NCBI GenBank assembly: GCA_030682475.1
Contig: JAUXOA010000050.1
Span: 1-44,266, forward strand
Direction: 5' to 3'
DNA length: 44,266 nt
DNA from: Rhodoferax sp.
GTDB lineage: Bacteria; Pseudomonadota; Gammaproteobacteria; Burkholderiales; Burkholderiaceae_C
Position numbers and translations under genes: made by a program. Below are positions 36,648 to 44,266 of this stretch, piece after piece (within the stretch, counting starts at the first letter, position 1; each line of letters starts with the position of its first letter). The notes under the pieces are model-generated. The model was not told where the DNA came from. It did not search any database and saw only the letters and a program-made list of their open reading frames with translations.

Positions 36648-37474
36648 GCGCACTGGCCTCCCAGCAGCAAGCCTTGCTGGATGCGTTGTTCGTTTGGCCG
36701 CCCGATGATGCGACAAAAAATATAGCTTTCTACACCGGCAATACGTGGCTCAGGGGCTTAAAAGTTTATCAAGCCAATGGCCATGCGCTGGCTGAACGGG
36801 CCTTGCAGGCAGCTTACCCAGTGCTGACGCAATTGCTGGGGCAGGAGAGCCTGTGCGCGCTGGCCCGGTCTTTTTGGCATGCCCATCCGCCGGTGCGGGG
36901 TGACCTCGCCCAGTGGGGCGCTGAATTGGCCGACTTTGTGCGCGCCAGCGAGCAGCTTGTCGGTGAGCCTTATCTGGCGGATGTAGCCACGGTGGAGTGG
37001 GCGTTGCACCTGAGCGCCAGCGCCGCCAACCAGGAGGCGGACGCCGCCAGCTTCGTCCTGCTGACGCAGCTTGACCCCAGTGAGTTGCAGTTGCGTCTGG
37101 CGCCAGGCTGTGCCGTGGTGCAAAGCCGGTGGCCGGTGGCCAGTATCGTCGCTGCGCATCTGAACCACCGTCCGGACTCCGATCCCGGCCTGCGCGAGGC
37201 AGGCCGCCGCTTGCGCGCAGGGGAGGCCGAGGCTGCCGTAGTCTGGCGTGCCGGTCTGCAATCGCGCGTACGCGCAGCCCTGGCCGGTGAAGCGGCCTTT
37301 GTGTCGGCGCTGCTGGACGGACTTGGCCTGGGCGACGCGCTGGATACGGCCCCGGCGCTGGACTTCAATGCCTGGCTCCCCCTGGCCGTGCAAACGCATT
37401 TGTTGCTGGGCGCACAGGCCCTGGATCCCCCGCTGGGTCACGGTCGCCCCAACACGAAAGAACCCCAGCCATGA
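36644..37474 (+). CDS. bufC: BufC-like recognition protein (DUF2063)
   Basis: This is a 276-residue protein. Its N-terminal DUF2063 domain shows [40 protein letters not shown], and the C-terminal half resembles the RRE-like partner region of MNIO systems. It presents the precursor to the maturase in characterised relatives. ATG 36644 overlaps the bufB stop, and its stop overlaps the DoxX gene, so the genes form a coupled operon. Confidence 0.88.
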   Translation: MSALASQQQALLDALFVWPPDDATKNIAFYTGNTWLRGLKVYQANGHALAERALQAAYPVLTQLLGQESLCALARSFWHAHPPVRGDLAQWGAELADFVRASEQLVGEPYLADVATVEWALHLSASAANQEADAASFVLLTQLDPSELQLRLAPGCAVVQSRWPVASIVAAHLNHRPDSDPGLREAGRRLRAGEAEAAVVWRAGLQSRVRAALAGEAAFVSALLDGLGLGDALDTAPALDFNAWLPLAVQTHLLLGAQALDPPLGHGRPNTKEPQP

Positions 37475-37998
37475 CATCCCGAATTCAAACCCCGGACCGG
37501 GCGCGGGCGGCGTCGCCGGTTGCTCGTCTGCTGGCCATTTGCAAGTGGCTGGCAAGCACCCTGGACCGTGCCCAGCCGCTGGCCGCCCTGCTGGCGCGCG
37601 GCTATGTGGCACAGGTGTTCTTCCTGTCGGGCCTGACCAAGCTGCGCGACTGGAGCGTGACGCTGGCCCTGTTTCAGGATGAATACAAGGTGCCGCTGCT
37701 GCCGCCCGAGGTGGCCGCGGTGCTGGGAACCGCCGGTGAACTGGTGTTGCCGGTGTTGCTGGTGCTGGGCCTGGGTGGGCGTTTTGCGGCGCTGGGCTTG
37801 TCAGTGGTCAACCTGGTGGCGCTTGTTTCGCTGTCAGAGGTCGCGCCCGCCGCCCTGCAGCAGCACATCACCTGGGGCGTGCTGCTGGGCGCACTGGCAC
37901 TGTACGGCTGCGGCAAATGGACGGTGGACGCCTGGCTGCTGAGCCGTTGCCCGGTGTCGTCGGTGCGCCCGGCTAGCGCGCATAATCCCCCAGCATGA
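37471..37998 (+). CDS. DoxX-family membrane protein of the buf operon
   Basis: This is a 175-residue integral membrane protein of about four helices. RGYVAQVFFLSGLTKLRDWSVTLALFQDEYKVPLLPPEVAAVLGTAGELVLPVLLVLG is the DoxX-like core. DoxX-type proteins often follow bufABC, and their role is unclear (possibly quinone- or redox-linked). The protein has an N-terminal cytoplasmic extension of about 45 residues. The start overlaps bufC by four bases, and the stop overlaps the GGDEF-EAL gene. Confidence 0.87.
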   Translation: MTSRIQTPDRARAASPVARLLAICKWLASTLDRAQPLAALLARGYVAQVFFLSGLTKLRDWSVTLALFQDEYKVPLLPPEVAAVLGTAGELVLPVLLVLGLGGRFAALGLSVVNLVALVSLSEVAPAALQQHITWGVLLGALALYGCGKWTVDAWLLSRCPVSSVRPASAHNPPA

Positions 37999-40145
37999 AA
38001 CCACAGGACAGCGCCAGGTCGCGCTCCGTTTGGGCCCGGCTATGGCCGCGTCGCCTGGGCTGGCGCCTGGCGCTGGGCTTTGGATTACTACTGGCCTTGA
38101 TGCTGGTGGCGCTGGCCCAGGCCAGTTTGCAGATTCGGGCCATGACGGGTCTGACCCAGCGCTTTGCCACCCAGGACATGCAGCGCCTGCTGCGCGTGCA
38201 AGCCTTGTCTTTGTACACCGAAGGCGCCAGCAATGCCCTGCTGCGCTTGATGAACGCACCGCGCGAACACCGCATTCCCGAATACACCGAGGTGGACGAA
38301 CGCAACCGGCGCATTGACGGCATTGTCGGCTCACTCGATGGTCACTTGGTCGACCCGGCACAGGAGCAAACCCTACAGCGGCTGATGGCCGCGCGTGCGG
38401 CCTATTTCAAAGCGTTCATCGCTACCGTGGACGAAATTGAGGGCAACGACCCCAAGGCCGCCATGCAGGTCTACGTCGCGCAGGTGGCGCCAGCGCTTAA
38501 AACAATGTTGATGGAGTCCAATGCCCTGATCAACCGCGAACGGGAGCGGGTCGAGCACCAGGTGGCCGAGGCCCAGCAGCGATTCGAGCAACTGGCAATA
38601 TGGGTCGCCGGCTGGTCCGTGCTGGCGATTGTGCTGGCGCTTGTGCTGGCGTTGCGCACGACGCGCAATGTGGTCGCGCCCCTCGCGCAGCTGGAGGCTG
38701 TGGCCCTGCGCATTGCTGCCGGCGACTACAGCCATCCGGTGTTGGCCACCAGCGCCGAGGAAGTGGATCGGGTCGGCCAGGCGCTTGCCACCATGACCGG
38801 TGCCATTGCGACGCGGGAACAGGAAATTGAGCGCCTGGCGTTTCGTGACCCGCTCACCCATCTGCCCAACCGCACCTTTTTGCTCGAACCCGTGACGGGG
38901 CAACGCGCGGGCAACAACTGTTTGATGCTGCTCGACCTGGCGCGGCTGAAAACGATCAACGAAACCCTGGGTTTTGCCACCGGCGATACCCTGATCAAAG
39001 AGGTGGCGCAGCGGGTTGAAACGGTCGTCAAGCGGGCGGCGAGCAGCGGTCTGATCGGCGGTCCGCAGCCGGTGGTGGCTCATCTGGCGGGTGGCAGGTT
39101 CGCCGTGTCGCTCCGCGCAACGGACCGGCCCACGGTCGAATCTTTGCGTCTGCAGCTCGATCAGGCCATGGCACAGCCGGTGCTTTGCAGTGGTCACAGC
39201 GTGGACCTGAGCCTGGCCTATGGTTTTGCCGACTCGCCGCAGGGAGCGCCCCGCCTGGTCGCCACCTTGATGCGAAACGCCGAGGTGGCCCTGCATGTTG
39301 CCAAACAGGCGGCGGTCGGGTTTGCCTGGTACAGCGAAGCGCAGGAAGCCGCGCGCCTGAGCCATCTGGGCCTGGTGTCGGACTTGCGCCTGGCGGTGGC
39401 TACGTCGCAACTGCAAATGTGGCTGCAGCCCAAGTTTTCCCTCAAAACCGGTCGCGCCGTCGGGGCCGAAGCTCTGGTGCGCTGGCAGCATCCGCAACGG
39501 GGCTTTGTGTCACCGGCCGAATTTGTGCCTTTTGCCGAGCAAACCGGCTACATCGGCCTGGTCACGACCTGGATGCTCGGCGAGGCACTGCGCACCCTGG
39601 CCCTTTGGGCCCCGGTTCAACCGGAACTCAGCATCGCGGTCAACGTGAGCACGCGGGACTTGCAAGACCCGCAGTTCTGCCGCCGTGTCAAGCAACTGAT
39701 CGAATCGCACGGCGTGGAGCCGCAGCGGCTGCGCCTGGAGATCGTCGAGAGCGGCCTGATGCAAGATCCGCAAAGCAGTGTGGCTGTGCTGCACGCCCTG
39801 CGCGCACTGGGGGTGCAGCTGTCGATTGACGACTTTGGCACGGGTTATTCGTCCCTGGCTTACCTGCAACAACTGCCGGTCAGCGAGCTCAAAATTGACC
39901 GTAGTTTTATTCACCGGGTTGACGCCTTGCCGGGCACCCAGCGCCTGGTCAAGACCATGATTGAGATGGGCCACGGCATGGGCCTGACCGTCACCGCCGA
40001 GGGGGTGGAAACCGAAGCCGAGCGCGATACCATCACGCGCCTGGGTTGTGACGTGATGCAGGGTTATCTGGGCAGCCGCCCGCTGTACGGCGAGGCGCTG
40101 CAAGCGTGGTTTGCCAGTCTGGAGCCTGTCGAATACGCAATTTAA
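37995..40145 (+). CDS. membrane GGDEF-EAL protein, probable c-di-GMP phosphodiesterase
   Basis: This is a 716-residue protein. TM1 is at about 22-45. A periplasmic helical sensor of about 150 residues resembles a four-helix-bundle chemoreceptor domain. TM2 is at about 198-218, followed by HAMP. The GGDEF domain has AGGRF in place of GG(D/E)EF, so cyclase activity is unlikely. The EAL domain keeps EALVRW (near 492), NVSTRDL, EIVESG, DDFGTGYSS, LKIDRSF and EGVETEAE, the metal and catalytic residues needed for hydrolysis. ATG 37995 overlaps the DoxX stop, placing it at the end of the buf operon. The degenerate GGDEF may bind GTP as an activator. Confidence 0.93.
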   Translation: MKPQDSARSRSVWARLWPRRLGWRLALGFGLLLALMLVALAQASLQIRAMTGLTQRFATQDMQRLLRVQALSLYTEGASNALLRLMNAPREHRIPEYTEVDERNRRIDGIVGSLDGHLVDPAQEQTLQRLMAARAAYFKAFIATVDEIEGNDPKAAMQVYVAQVAPALKTMLMESNALINRERERVEHQVAEAQQRFEQLAIWVAGWSVLAIVLALVLALRTTRNVVAPLAQLEAVALRIAAGDYSHPVLATSAEEVDRVGQALATMTGAIATREQEIERLAFRDPLTHLPNRTFLLEPVTGQRAGNNCLMLLDLARLKTINETLGFATGDTLIKEVAQRVETVVKRAASSGLIGGPQPVVAHLAGGRFAVSLRATDRPTVESLRLQLDQAMAQPVLCSGHSVDLSLAYGFADSPQGAPRLVATLMRNAEVALHVAKQAAVGFAWYSEAQEAARLSHLGLVSDLRLAVATSQLQMWLQPKFSLKTGRAVGAEALVRWQHPQRGFVSPAEFVPFAEQTGYIGLVTTWMLGEALRTLALWAPVQPELSIAVNVSTRDLQDPQFCRRVKQLIESHGVEPQRLRLEIVESGLMQDPQSSVAVLHALRALGVQLSIDDFGTGYSSLAYLQQLPVSELKIDRSFIHRVDALPGTQRLVKTMIEMGHGMGLTVTAEGVETEAERDTITRLGCDVMQGYLGSRPLYGEALQAWFASLEPVEYAI

Positions 40146-40182
40146 CTACTGTCATGGCGGGTTTCCCCGAGCCCATTCCACC

Positions 40183-40754
40183 TTGAACTCTCCCACCGAC
40201 GGCACCTACCTCGAACCATATCCGGATGGCAAGTACCTTGAGCATCATCCAGATGGCAAGTACCTTGCCATGGCCTTGCAGCAGCAGACCATCAGCATTC
40301 GCGGTGCGCGCACGCACAACCTCAAGAACATTGATCTTGACATCCCGCGCAACCAGATGGTGGACACGGTGCTGGCGCTGCCGCTGGACACCCGGCTGAT
40401 GATTCTGGCGCCGCTGGCGCGCGAGAAAAAGGGCGAGTTCCTCGACGTGTTTGCCGACATGCAGGCGCAGGGCTACGTGCGCTTTCGGGTCGATGGGCAA
40501 GCTTTTGAATTTGACAATCTGCCGCAACTCAAAAAAACCGAAAAGCACACATTGACGTGGTGATTGACCGCATCAAGGTGCGCCCGGATTTGAAACAGCG
40601 CCTGGCCGAGAGTTTCGAAGCGGCCTTGCGGCTGGCCGGTGGCCGCGCCATCGCTGTCCAAATTGACAGCACCCCGCGCACCGGCGACGAGGACCACCGC
40701 CCCAAAGAGCACTTGTTCAGCCGGGGCCATACGATACGTTTCCCCTGCAACTGA
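40183..40754 (+). pseudogene. uvrA: uvrA relic with internal deletion, frameshift and lost 3' end
   Basis: The frame reads the UvrA N-terminus ISIRGARTHNLKNIDLDIPR, then jumps to MVDTVLALPLDTRLMILAPL. This skips roughly 110 residues that include the first Walker A motif (by comparison with remembered E. coli UvrA). A one-base loss near 40548-40552 shifts the frame (EKHT then IDVVIDRIKVRPDLKQRLAESFEAAL in the next frame). Homology ends after KEHLFS near 40720, and an unrelated stop follows at 40752-40754. About 80% of the gene is missing. An intact uvrA presumably exists elsewhere. Confidence 0.88.
40189..40269 (+). repeat. 27-bp tandem repeat, three copies
   Basis: Three consecutive 27-base units (40189-40215, 40216-40242, 40243-40269) encode SPTDGTYLE, PYPDGKYLE and HHPDGKYLA, in frame with the uvrA relic. 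The second and third are nearly identical over their last 17 bases. Confidence 0.85.
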
Positions 40755-40910
40755 GTTCGGGACATCGCCACTTGATGCGCTGGCGCAACGCTTGCCGACA
40801 ACTAGGGATTTAACTAATGACGAGTGTGCGTCGATCATGTAAATTGCTCGCATGACTTTGTTAGCACTCGTAAATCCATGAAATACAGTGTTACCTCGGT
40901 CAACAAATGT

Positions 40911-40946
40911 GAGACTGGCCGTTTTGCCGGTCTCTTTTCTTCTTTT
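40911..40946 (+). terminator. terminator-like hairpin in the TonB receptor leader
   Basis: GAGACTGGC (40911-40919) pairs with GCCGGTCTC (40926-40934) around CGTTTT, with one G-T wobble, followed by TTTTCTTCTTTT. It sits only 15-26 bases before the receptor ATG. It is either a terminator of upstream transcription or an attenuator. The 40755-40910 stretch before it shows no gene. Confidence 0.7.
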
Positions 40947-40960
40947 ATTTTGGAGAAACA

Positions 40961-43780
40961 ATGAAACAAGCAACTCTCAAGTTCCGACGCAGCGTGCTGG
41001 CTCGGTCGGTGCTCATCGCGTGCGGCACCAGCGCTGCCGTTCTGGCGGTGCAGCCTGCGCTGGCACAGGATGCTGGTACGCAACTACAGCGCGTGGAAAT
41101 CACTGGATCAAGCATCAAGCGTATTGCTGCTGAAGGTGCGCTGCCCGTCATGGTGATGAATGCAGCGGAAATTAAGGCCTCTGGCGTTACGTCGGCGGTT
41201 GATCTGGTGAAGAAGCTTTCGTCAGTCCAAGGGTCAACAGGTGAGTCCGCCGCAGTGGGCGGCAGTAGTTTCGGGTTTTCAGGCATCTCCATTCACAATG
41301 TTGGTGAAACTAGGACGCTGGTGCTTCTCAATGGCAAGCGCCTCGCACAGTTTGGCGGTCAAACCCTAACCGGTTTTGCCGCTGGCGTTGACTTGAACTC
41401 TATCCCACTTTCCGCGATTGACCGGGTTGAACTGCTGACCGACGGTGCTTCAGCCCTTTACGGTGCAGATGCCATCGGCGGCGTGGTCAACTTCATTACC
41501 AAGCGCAATTCGACGGAAGGGGATGTAACTATTGGTTTTTCCAACCCGGCCGGCGGCGCTCAAGAGAAGCGTTTGAGTGCGACCAAGGGCTTTGGGTCGC
41601 TGGAGAAAGACGGCTATAACGTCATGCTTTCGTTCGGGCACGACGAACGGACCCAGTTGTTCTCAACCGATCGGTCTTATGCTTCAACCGGCAAAGTAAA
41701 TTTCGAATACAACGGCAAGCAATACCGAAAGCAACAGTTCTCGCCGAGCCCTATCCCCGCCAATGCTCTTGATGATTTAGGGCAGTTGATTAGTCCGTAC
41801 CAGAAGAAGAACGGGGTCTGCCCGCCCAAGACTTTCCGTGTTATCGAGCCCTACAACGATGGGTCCGGACTGGTCGACGATTATTGTGGTTTTGATTTCG
41901 TAGGCGAACTCGAGATCTACCCGGAACGCAAACGCGATACTTTCATGGCTTCGGCCACAACCAAGGTCGGCGCCCATGAGCTGTTTGCCGACGTTTTGTT
42001 GGCACGAACCAGCCAAGTTTCGCGTATTGCACCGGTTCCTGGTGCTATCAGTATCCCCGCAGGAACGCCACTACATGACAAGTATTTGCTGCCAATTGGG
42101 ATCACCGGCGACAGTTTTGCCTTTTACCGGCTGTACGATATGGGAAAACGTACAAGTAACGATACGTCGGATTTTACCAACATTGTTTTGGGATCCAGGG
42201 GCGAGCTGTACGGATGGGATTACAACGCCGGCTTAAGCCATTCAGTCAGTGACGTGAAGGGAAGCCTTTCCGGCTATCCAGGCGCCTTGGCGGTTCGTAC
42301 GCTCAGAAGAAGTGGACTTCTGGATCCGTTTGTTGGGCCAGGTCAGCAGTCGGCGGCGGGCCAAGCCGCCATCGCTAAAGCAAACTATAGCGGCTATTGG
42401 GATGGTGGGGTTTCAAGCCTCGATTCCCTCAACGTGAATGGCTCACGCGAATTGACCCGACTAACTGGCGGAGCCCTGATGTTAGGCACAGGTGTTAATT
42501 TCAATCGTGAAAAGTTTGAATCTAAACCTAGCTTGTTTGCACAAGGCCTGCTTGCAGATCCGGTTGCTGGCACATTGTGCGGCGGCACAAGTGGGCTGCC
42601 CTGCGACCAGCGTTTTGGCGACGAGTCGGCGTCTCCACCGTATGCTGCTAGCCGTACGTCAAAAGGTGTGTTTGGCGAACTTGTCATGCCTGTTACTAAA
42701 TCTCTTGAATTGGGTGCAGCCATCCGATTGGATAATTATTCTGATTTTGGTAACGCAACTACTGCAAAAGCCAATTTTCGGTGGACACCGAGTTCGACCT
42801 GGCTGGTTCGCGGTTCAGTTGGAACTGGTTTTCACGCGCCGACTGTACCCCAAGTCAACGCATCCCTTCGCGGCTACGGCGTCACCAGTGACAAATATAC
42901 TTGCACAGCTGCACTACAGGCGGTGGCCACCGCAAACGGTGCCGTATGCCAGCCTGGTAATAAGCAATACGATCAGATTGCTGGCGGCAATCCGGATTTA
43001 AGGCCAGAGAAGTCCAATCAGGCCACCCTGGGTATGCGTTTTGAGCCGAACTCTTCCATGTCTTTTGGAGCCGATCTTTGGCATGTGCAAATAGCAAATT
43101 CGTTTGGTCAGTTGACTGAACAACTGGTATTTGCGAAACCTGGTGCTTTTGGCAAGTCGTGGTCAAAAAAAGTGGACACGGGCACAGGCGTAACCTATCT
43201 GGCATTTGTTGCTGATAACCAGAATCTAGGAAACTCCTACGCAACAGGATTGGATCTGGATTTTTCAGGGCGTACCAAGACTTCAATTGGACTGCTGTCT
43301 ACGCAACTTACGCTGACTTACATGTTGCGCGAAACTAGTCAACTGGAAAAGAATGGGCCATACTATTCAGCTATTGGAAATTTCGCTGATTTAGGCACTG
43401 TTACTTTCCGGACCAAAGGTCGCCTGGCAAGTTCTCTCAAAACTGGCGACTGGACGAATACTCTGGCAGCAAATTTCCAGTCCGGCTACACGGACCAAGA
43501 AACCTCAGTTGATGTGCTTGATGCCGCCGGCAATGTCACTGGCACAGAAGATCTTCGGATGAAGATTGGCAGTTATGTCACGCTAGACTGGCAGACTGTA
43601 TGGAGTCCAGTCGGCAAGCAGTGGTCGATAACTGCGGGCGTGCAGAATTTGCTGGACACCGCCCCGCCGTTTTCTGCGTCGACGGGTGGCACCAATCGGG
43701 GGCACCCGTTTGGCTACGATGACCGGTACTACGATTCACGTGGTCGCACCCTTTACGTCAATGCCTCATACAAGTTTTGA
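40961..43780 (+). CDS. TonB-dependent outer-membrane receptor
   Basis: This is a 939-residue protein. A signal peptide ends at PALAQ (about residue 36). A TonB-box-like segment RVEITGSSIKR follows. The plug domain has HNVGETRTLVLLNGKRLAQFGG and DRVELLTDGASALYGADAIGGVVNFITK. The remainder is a 22-strand-type barrel ending GRTLYVNASYKF with the terminal Phe. GGAG precedes ATG 40961. Substrate unknown: no siderophore or vitamin genes adjoin. The barrel contains several Cys pairs (CPP...YCGF, LCGG...LPCDQ, CTAA...VCQPG), which may form loop disulfides. AT content and codon use in the second half look looser than in the core genes. Confidence 0.92.
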   Translation: MKQATLKFRRSVLARSVLIACGTSAAVLAVQPALAQDAGTQLQRVEITGSSIKRIAAEGALPVMVMNAAEIKASGVTSAVDLVKKLSSVQGSTGESAAVGGSSFGFSGISIHNVGETRTLVLLNGKRLAQFGGQTLTGFAAGVDLNSIPLSAIDRVELLTDGASALYGADAIGGVVNFITKRNSTEGDVTIGFSNPAGGAQEKRLSATKGFGSLEKDGYNVMLSFGHDERTQLFSTDRSYASTGKVNFEYNGKQYRKQQFSPSPIPANALDDLGQLISPYQKKNGVCPPKTFRVIEPYNDGSGLVDDYCGFDFVGELEIYPERKRDTFMASATTKVGAHELFADVLLARTSQVSRIAPVPGAISIPAGTPLHDKYLLPIGITGDSFAFYRLYDMGKRTSNDTSDFTNIVLGSRGELYGWDYNAGLSHSVSDVKGSLSGYPGALAVRTLRRSGLLDPFVGPGQQSAAGQAAIAKANYSGYWDGGVSSLDSLNVNGSRELTRLTGGALMLGTGVNFNREKFESKPSLFAQGLLADPVAGTLCGGTSGLPCDQRFGDESASPPYAASRTSKGVFGELVMPVTKSLELGAAIRLDNYSDFGNATTAKANFRWTPSSTWLVRGSVGTGFHAPTVPQVNASLRGYGVTSDKYTCTAALQAVATANGAVCQPGNKQYDQIAGGNPDLRPEKSNQATLGMRFEPNSSMSFGADLWHVQIANSFGQLTEQLVFAKPGAFGKSWSKKVDTGTGVTYLAFVADNQNLGNSYATGLDLDFSGRTKTSIGLLSTQLTLTYMLRETSQLEKNGPYYSAIGNFADLGTVTFRTKGRLASSLKTGDWTNTLAANFQSGYTDQETSVDVLDAAGNVTGTEDLRMKIGSYVTLDWQTVWSPVGKQWSITAGVQNLLDTAPPFSASTGGTNRGHPFGYDDRYYDSRGRTLYVNASYKF

Positions 43781-43819
43781 TCATCACAGCATAGCTGGGT
43801 AGGTCACTGCTGTTGAAAG

Positions 43820-43856
43820 AGAGCCCGCCGACCAACAATCGGAGGGCTCTTTTTTC
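43820..43856 (+). terminator. rho-independent terminator of the TonB receptor gene
   Basis: AGAGCCC (43820-43826) pairs with GGGCTCT (43844-43850), with a small inner stem, followed by six T. It lies 40 bases after the receptor stop. Confidence 0.85.
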
Positions 43857-44266
43857 ATTTGACGTTATGGACAGCCTCCAGCATGCGCTGAATGCCACAG
43901 TCGTTGTCAAGCTCGCACATGCCGGGTACCTGCGTCAAGATGCACACAGCATGATGAGGGCAGCCCTGACATCTACGCGGCGCTCCGTTCAGGCACGGCC
44001 ATGCGCTTGATCATTGCAAACAGTTCCGGTTGTTGACGAGCGTCCCACAAATCAACCGCTTCCTGCATGCGCAGCCAGCTCTCCGCTGCGCTACCCAACA
44101 GCTTCTCAAGGCGCATGGCCATGTCACTCAAGTTCAACACTTCCGGCACGCAAGTGGTTGATTTCATTGGAAACGGGGTCCAAAGCGCAGACTACAAAAC
44201 AGGTTTGACCAGGTCTGCGGGTGTTGGCAGTGCCAACTCCAGGGCGGCAAACAGCGACTTCTGAGC
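43857..44266. other. window end: antitoxin fragment, otherwise no gene seen
   Basis: Apart from the minus-strand HigA-like fragment at 43973-44167, no frame here has recognisable character. The sequence at 44168-44266 could be the start of another interrupted gene on the minus strand, but the window ends. Confidence 0.3.
43973..44167 (-). pseudogene. HigA-like antitoxin C-terminal fragment
   Basis: This minus-strand frame contains LSDMAMRLEKLLGSAAESWLRMQEAVDLWDAR. It matches the second half of HigA-type XRE antitoxins (usually a pattern of MAxRLxKxxGxxxxxWLxMQxxYDL). The helix-turn-helix recognition half is missing, and the first ten residues look unrelated, so it is a relic or a partial gene. 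No HigB toxin is visible. Confidence 0.5.

Noticed and set aside
37971..37998. Possible separate promoter for the GGDEF-EAL gene
   Set aside because: No -35/-10 pair is evident, and the 4-base overlap with the DoxX stop argues for co-translation.

Overview
The window looks like a betaproteobacterial chromosome of the Comamonadaceae kind (Rhodoferax/Polaromonas-like). The evidence is a replication-origin locus in the order yidC-yidD-rnpA-rpmH / dnaA-dnaN-gyrB, GC-rich codon use, Bug-type solute receptors, and core proteins of familiar betaproteobacterial type. Genus is an inference from remembered protein sequences; no database was searched.

Region 1 (1-17143) is a catabolic island framed by mobile-element remnants. 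The left edge holds an IS21-like end lodged in an IS91-like transposase fragment, which itself abuts a truncated short-chain dehydrogenase. A leftward operon carries a phthalate-dioxygenase-like Rieske oxygenase, a Bug receptor and the SDR fragment. A divergent promoter region with palindromes separates it from a FadR-type GntR regulator. A long rightward series then follows: UbiD-like decarboxylase 1, a second Bug receptor with a second SDR fragment, a 67-residue zinc-ribbon protein, UbiD-like decarboxylase 2, a NitT/TauT-type ABC importer, UbiX, an MFS transporter, type 1 isopentenyl-diphosphate isomerase, benzoate-CoA ligase and an FMN split-barrel protein. Together these suggest uptake of an aromatic acid, prenylated-FMN-dependent decarboxylation (or carboxylation) and CoA activation. 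UbiX would make the cofactor, and the isomerase would supply its dimethylallyl precursor. The island ends at a 631-bp IS1380-like remnant that cuts an unidentified gene.

Region 2 (17447-28753) is the core origin region: gshA converging on gyrB, then dnaN and dnaA leftward. A candidate oriC with DnaA boxes and two families of short tandem repeats comes next, then rpmH, rnpA, yidD, yidC and mnmE rightward.

Region 3 (28762-34313) carries apt and a Kef-type antiporter leftward, kdsD-kdsC-lptC rightward (Kdo/LPS biogenesis), and a glycine-rich RRM protein with a long leader.

Region 4 (34355-40145) is a bufferin-type RiPP locus. An ECF sigma factor and a small zinc anti-sigma are divergent from a DUF2282 (BufA1-like) precursor, a DUF692/MNIO maturase, a DUF2063 partner and a DoxX-like membrane protein. 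A transmembrane GGDEF-EAL protein with a degenerate GGDEF motif overlaps the end of this operon.

Region 5 (40146-44266) is decayed or accessory: a uvrA relic with an internal deletion and a frameshift, a TonB-dependent receptor preceded by a terminator-like hairpin, and a HigA-like antitoxin fragment. No rRNA, tRNA or CRISPR array was seen.
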